Origin: Owenia fusiformis
Taxonomy: Eukaryota > Annelida > Polychaeta > Sabellida > Oweniidae
Direction of reading: 5' to 3'
Assembly: GCA_903813345.2 (NCBI GenBank)
Contig: CAIIXF020000003.1
Span: 6,345,815 to 6,409,814 of the forward strand
Length of the DNA stretch: 64,000 nt
Under the pieces are notes generated by a model. It had not been told where the DNA came from and did not search any database. It saw nothing but the letters and a program-made list of their open reading frames with translations. The translations under genes and the position numbers were made by a program. Below, piece by piece: positions 33,401 through 45,100 of the stretch (the first letter of the stretch is position 1; each line of letters starts with the position of its first letter).

Positions 33401-34546
33401 CTACAAATATGATATAATATGTATACATGAAATAAAAGAATATGAAATAAAATATATATCCTATATTACACAAAGAAAGCACTCCTGGCAAGAGAGAATA
33501 ATTGCTAAGTGGATAATTTCAAAATCTACATAATAAAAATCATGGCATTCTACACCGTTCCCTTTCAGAAAGGGGATTCCCCTGATGTTATATAAATGTG
33601 CCCAAGTTGCCATGACAACTATGCAGTTTTTGTAACATCCACAACAACATTGCAAAATGGTTTCAAAATAAACCAAAAATTGAAGTTTGATTACGTCTGT
33701 ATATGATATAAATTCATAGATTCACATTTGGGTCTTTTCAACCTTTATACACAAAATATTTACAATCTATAATTACAATGCAGCTGTGAAACATCTGTAG
33801 ACAAATACAGCTGCCAAATGAATAATCTACCTTATTTCTAATCCATAATATATTATTGCATCATCTTTAATTTATAATTTAATCATCATTGATTTACATC
33901 TTAATTTTAATTGCTGTAGAACCTGTAAACGCATTTACTTATCAATGATATTGCTTTTTATGTGATATTGCATTATGAATGTGATATTGCAGCATGAATA
34001 TGGTATTGCAATATATACATATTATTGTGTCATTATTCAGTTAAAGCAAAGCAATAATTACTAACTAAGCAAAATACAATAACTACAATATTCAAGATTT
34101 AACATATCTTCAACACGAGGCCTAAACAGTTGGCCATCAGGAAAAGCAAGTGCTGAATATAACAAAAAAAAAACATGGAATGGTATAGGTGTAAATAAAT
34201 TTAAAAGATCACAACCTCGTCATGTTAGTATCAGATGTAAGTCACCTTAATGTCAAATAGACAACATTTTGTATGTGACTTATTCACTATATTGTCATGT
34301 TTAACATACTTTTAGATTCGTAACAGGATATAGAGAGAAAGCAGCATTGTATTAGTTTTACATGTAACTCAGTAATTACTATGTTCACATCAGAAAATTC
34401 TCAGCTCACCATCTATCTACAATCTGAACACATATTATATAAAATGTGTTTCTATCTAAAGTCATGTTTTTGCTAATAAATGCATCTAATTTAATGTTAA
34501 GTAAGTCTTTCAGTGGACATGTTTTAAATCAATATAAATACATAAG
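30426..34546. other. AT-rich convergent intergenic or 3' untranslated sequence
   Basis: AATAAA at 30719 (plus) could end the C18orf63 transcript past the minisatellites. On the minus strand the zinc-finger 3' untranslated region probably runs into this stretch. TTTATT words (for example near 31417 and 32866) are candidate signals. No coding exon was seen. Confidence 0.4.
31587..31660. mobile_element. 74-bp mariner-type micro-MITE
   Basis: CTGGGTGGCCAAAAAGTAG with ATTTACAG at the left mirrors the right end, reversed CAGGGTGCCCAAAAGTAG with GTTTACAG. TA dinucleotides flank both ends (31585-31586 and 31661-31662). The inverted arms are about 27 bases and almost nothing lies between them. Confidence 0.8.
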
Positions 34547-36125
34547 TTAGTATCCAATGATATGACGCTGGCACTCGTGTGCTTCTATATTATCAAGGTT
34601 CTGGTTACAATGTTGGCAGGTAGTGGTTTTATTGTAGGCCTTGCATTTCAAATCAGACACCTTATTGTCTGTTATATTATTTTCCTCATCAACGTTTCCT
34701 CCCATTGTTAAATCAGCGGGAGAGTCATTATTTGCAACGAGCAGCTCAATTGATTTTGCTTCTAATTCAGCCTCTGGAAAATGCAGTCTCATATGCATTC
34801 CAATCTGGTCCATCCGTGCACTGCTGTAGTCGCAATACGGACATGTGAATTTACTCTGGGCTCGATGCTGAGCAAGATGTGATATGAAGTTACTCTTGTT
34901 GGTGGTTTTATACGGGCATTTTGAACATAAGTGTTGTTTTAGAGGCTTGCCACGTATTGGGGTAAGTTTAACACCAGATGTAGAGGTAAGATCATCATCA
35001 TGGGTCTCGTAATCATCAGTATCAGACATATAGTCCTCAGGGGCATCAGGCTCATTTTCACCTCCATTAAGCTTGGGTTTGTCATGATTAACATGTGGTT
35101 TGTCATGATCAGAATGTCCATTCTCGGGGGCCTTCAGACTAAAGTTCAACAACTGATTTTCACGTACTTCTTTATAATGTTTTAACGAATGTACAGGCAG
35201 ATCTGAGTCACTGACATTGAATTTAGATGAATGCAGTTTATTATGTTGCTCCAAAGATGCCAACCTCTCCACTGCATAGTCACAAAAGTTGCATTTGAAT
35301 TGACAATTACTGCCATGGCAACCAACATGGAACTGGAGAATGTCTCGATTTTTTGTAATAAAGGGGCATTTTCGGCACTGGTAATGATTGGCGAAGGTGG
35401 AACCACTCAAATGAAGTTTCATATGCTGGTATAACAGATTTAGTTTATCAATGCTGAAATTGCATTTATCGCATTTGTGACGTCCTGCATTGACGTGGAA
35501 CCTCATGTGGCCACCAAGAGCACTTTTGCTGCTACATTCAAATGGGCATTGGTCGCATTTATACATCATTTTACTGTTCACATCTGAATTATCAACTGAT
35601 TCATTTTCACTACATGAACTGGTGTCTTTGTTTTTAAGTTCATCTTCAGACGGGTGGGGATCATAGTTGGAAGAGCGTATATGAACAAGGTTCCTATGTG
35701 CATACACATCTTCTAATACATCATTCGACCAATCACAATAATCGCACACATATTTTTTATTGGCACCGTGCTGCTGCGTGTGACTCATGTGCTCCCCTTC
35801 CGTCAAAAACACAAACCCGCAGAATGCACATTCATAATCTGATTGGTCGCTTTTCAGTGATGCGGACTTCGAGTTATCATCAGATTTTACACTCATGGGA
35901 CTTGGATTGGGCGATTCATAATTCACTTTGGGTGACTCATAGTTTATATTCATATTCACTCCGATACTAGAGTCTTCCATTTTAAAGTACTCAATCTCGT
36001 GAAAGTTTCTGTTGAGTATGTTCTCAAGTGGTGGGTTCTCTATAAAGGAGGAATCGTGACAATGCTGGCGACGATGACCATGTAGAGAGTTGATATGGTT
36101 AGTGATGAAGTCACAATAGTCACAC
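34547..36125 (-). CDS. Zinc-finger gene, last coding exon
   Basis: The acceptor is TTCTTTTTTGCAG/GTGTGAC, phase 2. It completes a finger split by the intron (R/CDYCDFITNHINSLHGHRRQ), then carries about nine more, including CAFCGF..., CDYCDWS..., CDQCPF... with CDKCNFSIDKLNLLYQHMKLH's helix, and CSKCPY with CPYCDYSSARMD. The last, CQHCNQNLDNIEAHECQRH, is irregular. The stop TAA is at 34547-34549. Confidence 0.92.
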
Positions 36126-39100
36126 CTGCAAAAAAGAAAGTGAATTTGTCAGGAGTTTGTTGAAAACATTAACAAAATAAACATGGAAACATTAAAGAAG
36201 CATTTGATTCATTTGTTCTGATTTAAGTCAATATTCTCTAGTAATGAAGTTAAAATATGATTTAATATATCGTAGTAATGAAGTTAAAATATGATTTAAT
36301 AATTTGATATTTTAAATTATTGCGCAATACCTGTATCTCTGGCCTGATTCGTGACACTCCACATGTGTGGAGAACTCAACATCAGAATTTGTTTCAAATC
36401 CACAGAGTCGACATTTGATGTCCTTTGCCTTCTTCGCAACAGCAGCAGAGCTTTTCAAACGTGCCAAAGCCTCCAGTTTGTCTGGATCTTGCTTGTAGGT
36501 GCCAGATGGTACTTTACTGCGTTCGATTTCAACAACGCTATCATCTTCTTCAGGGTCAAGGAATATGTCTTGGAATATGGAACGTTGAGTGGTGGGATCA
36601 TCTTCGGAGTCGTGAAACTTCATATGCTGTTGAAGAAGAAACCAACGAGTGGCGCTGTAAGTGCAGAGTTCGCATCTGTATTTACTCTTAATAAGATGCT
36701 GCTTCTTGTGCTTAAAAATGTTCTGCTTACAGAATGTAGCATACGGACATCTGGTGCACTTGTAGCGGATCTTTACCCTTGAGCTAGTCCCTCCAGATTC
36801 AGTTGCCCTTGATCGTTTTGGTTTTGGCTCTAGTTCCATGTAATGTGATCGACTCAGATTCATGGGGACCATGCTGTTACTATTCATCAACTTCGAGTTT
36901 GATTTCTCATGTAGGTGCATGTGGTGGTACAGCAGGTTAACTCTGTCAAGGCTATAGTTGCAATGCTCGCATGTGTATTTCCCCTTGTACCCATGTCTCC
37001 CTCTATGACGCTCCATGGATTCAACTACCATGCTCTTGAAGGGGCACTCGGGACATTTCATTATGTGACCTTCTCTGTACTCAAGGCCCCCTTGGGGGTG
37101 AGAGTGGGAGAGCTCAGGTTCTGTTTCCTCAGGGAGTCTCTCCAGGTTCTCCTGTTGCCTAAGGCTCTGTAAGTGGACTGTGACCATGTGTTGGTACACT
37201 CCATTCATGTTCTCCATACTGAAGTCGCAGAAGTCACACGTGAATTGGCTATTGCTCCCATGTCTCATAGCATGACTGTTACAAATGCTTATGTTTTGAG
37301 TTGTAAAATCGCAAGCCCCACATTTGTAGAGTTTTGGTCCAAGTGTGATCACCTTCTCATTGATGTATTCACGTGTTGCACCATCAATATCCTCATCAGA
37401 TCTTGCCTCCTCATCTAGAATAGGATCTTTACCATCCATTTGGTCACCGTGGACACCACGTATATGTTGATACAGCAAGTTGAGTCTATCTACGCTATAG
37501 TCGCAGCGATCACAGACATGTCTCCCTGGCTTGTTATGCTGATCCAGATGGCGCTGGAGGTTGTATAAATTATCTGTATAGTACCCGCATTTGTTGCAAT
37601 AGTTTTTCTTACGTCCTGCTGAGCTTTGACTCATAGACTTAAGGGAGGTATTAGAGTTGAAATCTATCCCTGGAGTTGGGGATTGTGATGAATCGCCATC
37701 TTGCTTTGGACTGCCATTCTGCTGAGTATAACTGGGTGATGTGCGTCCTTGTTTGCGTTTCAACCCATATATCTCGTCCTTATCTTGCTGGAATGTATCA
37801 AGCTGCTCTGGGTGGATGAGCTTAACGTGACGCCAGAGAAGGTTCAGCCTATCAGCGCTCCAGTCACACCATTCACACACAAACTTGCTGCGAATTGTGT
37901 GCATGCGGATATGCTTCTCAAAGTTGATCTTGTGACCAGTCACATATGGGCATTTTGGGCATCTATGGGCAACTGGGCTACCATTATTCTTTGTAGGGGA
38001 ACCTTGCATTGAGTATGTTAACATAGGGGAGAAAATCTGCTCAGTTGGGGATAACTTCTTTGGAGACTTCTGGGATTCCATGATTGCAGCTCCAGCAGGT
38101 GTTGTCAATCCAACTGCTTGGAGGACAGGTGGGATGTTTTCTCCATCGTCTGCTGACCCGGAGAGGTCCACTGCTGCCCCCTCGTGGTCATATCGTGAAT
38201 CTTTTGATTTTGGAAAGATCCGCTGTTTTGATGAGCCAACTTTGGGCTCCATGTTGTATTCAAGCTGATAGTCTTCTTCACTGTCTTCATTTTCATACTG
38301 CTGAGTGAACTCAGGGTGGAGACGCATATGCTGAGTCAGAAGATTGCGGCTGTAGACATTGTAGTCGCAGTAATCACACTTGAATGTGTCTGTTCCTCTA
38401 GGTTCATGCATCGATTCATGCTGCTCTAGGCCTGATTTCTTAAAGCATACATATGGACATTTGTGACATCTAAATTGCTTGACGGGCTTACGGCGATGTT
38501 TGCGGTCCCCCTGGATCTCAGATAAGAGATCGGTGCCATCATCTGTTTGTTGGGCAGAGTGGGTGAGTTTATGTTGCAGGAATGTGGGTAGGTCTTCAGC
38601 TTCAAATTCGCACTGTTTACATGTCAGCCTGTTGCTTGGTTTTTTCCCTGGTTGCGTGTGGATCCTCTGGTGGGCTTCTAGCATGTGTTTCTTAGTAGTT
38701 GTGTACTTACACTGGGGGCAGTTGTACACCTGTGAGGATCTGTCATCCTCTGGGTCTTGTCCTGGGAGCTGAATGGGAAGCATCATAGAGTGCTGGGTCC
38801 CCTGGACTAGCATGGGGGTGGGGAACACAGGCGCTGAAAGGACAGTCTCATTGGACTTTTGCTTCTCCATCTCAGGAAGTGGTTCATCTGGTTTATCATC
38901 TGTTGAAGCCTGACTGTTTGCCATTGCCGCAGCAAGTTCAGGGTCAAGAGCTTCGTGGTTGTATGTCCTTAGATGTTTCTTTAGGTCACATTTCCACTTG
39001 GAGCCGTATCCACAGGATTTACACACATACGGCTTGGAATCGGAATGCAGAACAGAATGGCGCTTAAGCTCCGCTGGGCTATTGCCGATGAATGGACATT

Positions 39101-42100
39101 GTAGGCAGATATACTGACCCTGATTAATCATGTTGTTAAAATTTGGGTCAGAGATGTTTTGACTCGTCTCCTGGGGTCCCTTGGAGGAAAGGATGTTTCC
39201 TCCCAGGGGGCTTGAGTTCTGCTGCTGGGGTGGCGTGGGAACCACTTTGTAGTTCTGGTTCAGGGGGAGAGGTGAGTAAATGTATGCTGAAATAGAAGAA
39301 TAAGAACCTATATTAGCTAAATGAATCAGTTTAAACTACGAATTATACACATGGTTTCAAATGAGAATGCCATTATTAAGACTATCAGGAAACACTGTGA
39401 ACCCAAACCAATGCGAATCAAGATATTATTTATTGCCTTGTGTCCCTAAGAAGACCTATTAGTCCAGGCTAGTAGTCAGTACCCCTGGTGAGTGAAGTTG
39501 TCAAAAAGTGAACCCCTGGCAAAATCTGGCTATGGGCCTGACATGACACAAAATCATATCTCTAATACACTCACCAGGCTGTGCAGGGGTTGCTGTATTA
39601 GACCCTCCTGATGACATCACAGTTACATTCGGTGGGGCAAACTTAGGTCTGCTACGATCCTTCTGTTTTGTGGTGTCTATGACATCTTTAATAGTTCCCC
39701 CTGTAAGAACAACAGGCTCATTTAGAACAGGGTTTCAAATATACTAGCCAAATAAACTGGTACTACGAAAATAGTACGAACTTAGTACTAACAAGGTATT
39801 AACATGAATGTTATTAACATTACATTAACATGCTGCCACTGAATAAAGGGGTATGTAAAAAGGAGTGTAAATCTTTCTCACCTCCGCATCTCTTGAGATG
39901 CTTCACAACGTCCCACTTCCATTTGGACTTGTATGTACAGCGTGGGCAATGGTACGGCTTCTCATCTGAATGGTTCTTCATGTGCTGTGTTATCTCGCTA
40001 GGCCATCTTGCTCTGCAAATATTATGTATTACAGTAAAACCTGTTCTTGTGGAACACAAGTATAGATAGAACATCTTTCACAGTCCCATTAACTCAATGT
40101 TAATTTTTCATTTTGCTTATTTTAAAGTCAAAAGTCGTTAAACATAATTCAAATTCAACAAAACTATTTATAATGTAATGAACAACAACTGGCAACCCTC
40201 TTTGACAAAACACACAAGGAAAAACATTGAGATCTGAGGAAACTAATTTTAATTTCAAGAATATCTAAATTCTATACCTGTATTCACAGACTGTACACTT
40301 GTAAGGTAGCAGCATCTCGGCACTAGCCCCTGGGCCTGGTTGCCTCACTTGCTTCGACCTCCCCCCTGACCCCCCTGGGGTTGACACTTTAGTGTAGCCA
40401 GATTTAGAGACATTGTTGGGTGTCACAGGAAGTTGCTTCATCTACAATGTATAAATTCATTCTCAAGAACACAAAGGGTTATATACTGTACTTAATAGAA
40501 CTTCATTTCTTTTCTATTATCCTATAATACTGAATAGAGATGCTGTTATTTATGGGCCCTATTATGACCATACTTTCTTAACTAACACCACTTGATATGA
40601 CCCATATAATATGTCTAAAAATATGACTGAACTATTAAAATGAATCAAAATTATAATAATCAAATTATGTAAATTATTTTGACATGACAGTTAAACACTT
40701 ACCTGATTGGCCAATGAGTCAATGCCAGAGAACTGAGGGATTGAGAGCGTAGGAGACGGGGACGTCATAGTGGACGATGCAGGGCTCGGGGAACCTGAGT
40801 CCATATTTGGAGGCAAGATGTGATGATAGTGTCGTCTATGCACAGCTAGGCCACCTTTGTAGTTGGAGCTGAACTGGCAGAGGTCACACTTGAAGGGTCT
40901 GTTAAAGGGAGGTCCCTCCAGGAGTTGGGTATCTATGTATTTAGGGGAGACTTCAGAATGGATAGGGGTGTATTCGGGAATATTCAATCTGGGGCGCTTC
41001 AACTCTGGTTGTTCATCAAGTATGATAACATCGCCATCCCTCGAGTCATCATTTGAGCCAGATGGAGTCATTAGGGATGGAGGATCACCTGGACTATTGT
41101 CTCGCTTCTTGTATGGATTGGTTAACATTGTGTGGCTCTTATCGAAATGTTTCACCAGATCCCATTTCCATTTGTAGCTTGACCCGCAGACCATGCAGAC
41201 AAATGGTCGATCTGTAGAGTGTGTAATTGCGTGCTTCTGGAGCTCTGTAGGCCATCTAGCCATGTAGTCACACTTGGTGCACTTCAGTGTTTTCCCATCT
41301 TGTAAAGGCAAGGCATCCATTGGGAAGCATGAATCAGCTGGGTGAAGTTTATAGCTCATGTTACGGCGCTCATCATTGATGACATCCTTATGGGCATCTG
41401 CAAAGTGAGCATTCAATTCTTCGATGGTAACGAAGGATTTCTGACATTCCACACAGGTCTGTGTGCGTTTTCGCATGTGAAGCTCAATATGGCGGTCGTA
41501 ATCATATCGGAACTGGGCTACATAGGGACATTTTGGACACTTCAGGTTATCTGATAAAGGAGTGGGGAATTCTGAAGACTCCTCGCCAAGATCTGTGTCC
41601 ACTTTGAGACTAAGATCATACCCAATATCAGACTGAGGCTCCTTCTTTATGAGGTGCTTGCTGGAGAAATCGATTGGTTCTTCCTGTGGAATCGCAAATA
41701 CGCTACGCTGGACATCATTCAACAGATGTGTGGGTTTAGGGATCACAAGTTCAGGTGGACTCATCCTTGGGCGCACCTGGATAGATGGCTCTGCTTTCTT
41801 TGTGAGATCCAGTGGGGCTTCATCTTGAGGTGACGCCACTGGTATTGGGAAGCCGTACATTCCCGGGAAATGGTTAGGAGAGAATGGGGAATCCCTCTGA
41901 CCTCCCTGTGAAATGAAAGAATAAAACACATGTATTTATCATAATCAACACATACTCTGTATATTACATAATAGTGATAATGTTTGCAATCAATGAGCTC
42001 ATGCAGTTTCAAAATGCATTTAGATCCCTATAGTAACATCCTCTAACTAATGAATTAGTACAATACTACATGTATGCTTTAAAATGACTCCATGTAATTA

Positions 42101-45100
42101 CATTAGATGCTTGTATATACTGAACTAGATTAGAAGTACACTATAAGCAAGTCCTTTATTTAATATTATTCCAAAGTTATTCTAGCAAGATGCATTTATA
42201 GTTTAATTGATGCATTTCTAGTTTTATTGATGCAGTTTTTAGCGCAGTCAACTGAGAAGATGCATAGTGGAGCAATTCATTTGTCATTTATGAAAATATA
42301 TTGTATCTAGTTCTATTGTTAAAATTATTTTCACAACAACAGCAATGACATATGGCAAAAATTAAAATTGCTTTAAAAACTTAAATGTTGAAATGTAGCA
42401 TTCTTAATACAAAATAATACAAGTGAAGTGAGATGAAAACAAAATACATGTGTCAGAAATGAGATCATTTGTGGATCTTGATCAAATGAAAACTGAAAGA
42501 TTAATAATGACTTTATTGTTAATGAGTTGATTAAAGTGTAATAATATGTCTCTAAAATACCAGTTGCATCAGACACATCACAATAAGGTGAATTATGGAT
42601 TAAAAATATCACAAATGCAAAGAATTTTGGACTAAAAACCGATAGATTGGCCTAAAATCAGATACAATATGTATATCAATTTTGTTGATTTTTTGTTGAT
42701 TATTCTATAATATCAAAAAGTCATGCACTACGATGTTTACATCATCAAATGATTATAATTCATACATAACAGAAATATCATCATTATGAAGACTGAATAC
42801 TACATAAAGGATATTACAAAATACAATTCACTACATTTATACAAGGAAGGCACAACAGGGGAGAGTATATAACTCCCTAATACTAATAAAGACGAATATA
42901 CAAGAAAACATCATAATGCTATCAAATATGCTAAAATACATGCTAAATGCTATAAAACATCTATGAATGGGTGCCAATTATTAATGGCAGCTTACACATG
43001 TATGTGAAGGTCTATTAAAGTAGCGTTAGTGTACGCTCCATCACCCTGCAAGGAATATCAACAAACGTGTGAGAATCAAATCATCGGAAGTCAAACCTTA
43101 AGGCACTGTCTGCGAAAAGACATATTACAGCCCGCAATGTTTGTGTGAGGTATGACATGTACCTGGGAAATATTGTCTAAAGTTGGCTGATTGAGATGTT
43201 TGTTGTTCATGTCAAAACTTTCCAAAAAATATTCTTCCGCAGACAATGCTTCAGTACAAGTCATGATAACCAAAAAGAGAATTATGAATCTGCAAATATT
43301 TTCAAATGTGTGGGTGGTTGTTTTCCTCACACTGAACAGCTGACCATTAATTAATACTTTGTGGCATATCATGACACCCTGATTGACAAGGGACATCTTT
43401 ACACAAAACATTTGCAAATGTGTGGAAAAATAGTGGATCCTAGAGTTTCTATCATATCTTTATCATGTTTTATTAATTCTATTGTGTAAAGATATGAACA
43501 TTTCAGTGTGCAAGTAAAAAAGTTATTTCCTATACTCTTTCTGAATCTTACAAAAGGTTTCTTGCTACTCAAACAACAAGACTGCCATCTTTACTACTTT
43601 ACTGTTGAAAATCTTAAAGCAGATGGTGGTGCTGCCATCTATATATACAACCAAAGTTTAATTTTGAAAATAATTCAAAAAGAGCATAAATCCACCTCAA
43701 TCAATAAGCTTGAGTTGTGAGAGTTATTGCGAAACAGGTTTTTAGGTTTGAAAGCCTGCATGAAAAATGAATAACATGGTATTATATGGTAAACAGTTTG
43801 CAAAATTAATCCCAAAGCCTTAAGAACCTCATCCCCATCCATGGGGACTCTTCCCAGGCTTGATGCCATAACAGTCATGAGATTTCAAAGATCTACAGGT
43901 TTTAATTTTTCAAAATTTCAAAACAACTACATTTTGATGAAAAGGTATTCCTCCTTTTTCTCCTTTCCAAGAATTAGAAAGAAATCTCAATGACTGCCAT
44001 AACATCAAAACACCATTATGATAAGCATTGGTTAAAGTTCCATCCATCCACCATCACCTAGGTAAACATGAATTCAATCTCTAAATAGCCTTCACCAGTT
44101 ATGAAATTATATTTTCAATGTGTAGAACTACATGCTCTTCATCAAATAACATTATGTAATCATGTGTGAGGAATCATACCTGCATTTGCAGTGGTAGTTC
44201 TGGTGTTGTTACACGCCTATAGATGTCAGTAGGGGTACTTCTAGCAGACGGAGACTGAGAGGGAAGTCTGAAAATCAATGAACATTTTGAAATTACCATA
44301 GAACATTAAATTTTAATCAGTTATCACTGCCTAAAGATGTCAGGAGTGGTAAGTCTAGCATACAGGTAAACTGAGGGTAAAACCAAGCATTGTTTCTTAG
44401 GCTTCTTATTTGTTTTAGTATATATCACTGATTATAGATGTCAACATAGGTCTTTCTGGCAGAGGCAACATTTCAATCAAACCCCAATCAAACATATCAA
44501 CCAATATGAAACCAACCAATAATCAGAATCTACCTTTATGTAACAACAACCATAAAATTATATTTAAAAATCCCTAAACATTCCAACACAGAAAATAAAT
44601 AACTCAAAAAATAAACATCTCAGCCAGTATAGAATACAATGGTGAATCAAGAACCACCAAGTTCAAAGAAAAACACTGGAAATTTCAAAAAACATATTTG
44701 TATATTGCTCAGTACTAGATGGCACCTATAGATGGCACCTGACCTAAAGATGGCACTAATTGCAGAGACATTAAAACAACCTAGAGAAAAAAATCAATTT
44801 ATATTTTAAAAGCTCTACATGTCCATATTGTTCTGTAACAAAGCATTCACTAGATCGTTCTGTGTAAATATGTTTACACAGAGAATTCACCAGTAGGTGA
44901 TTACTGTATGTTCTATTGGCTGAGTTCTTTGATTTATGAAGCATTGCAATTGATACAACAAATATATTTTCAATCGGAGTTCAAACAATATGTCACATGA
45001 GACGTAGACATTATTTGTCATCATTAATTCCTGCATGACTTGTTGGAAGGAGATCGTGAAAATGTTGACATAATTTTTTCAATAAAGCCATTATTGTACA

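Noticed and set aside
34641-39067. Many plus-strand open frames opposite the zinc-finger exons
   Set aside because: Antisense shadows of a long conserved coding exon; no splice structure or domains.
40691-41929. Reading the 401-codon zinc-finger exon as a separate gene starting MFYSF
   Set aside because: The first codons lie before a good acceptor (CACAG/GGAGG) and the exon is phase 0 with both neighbours.
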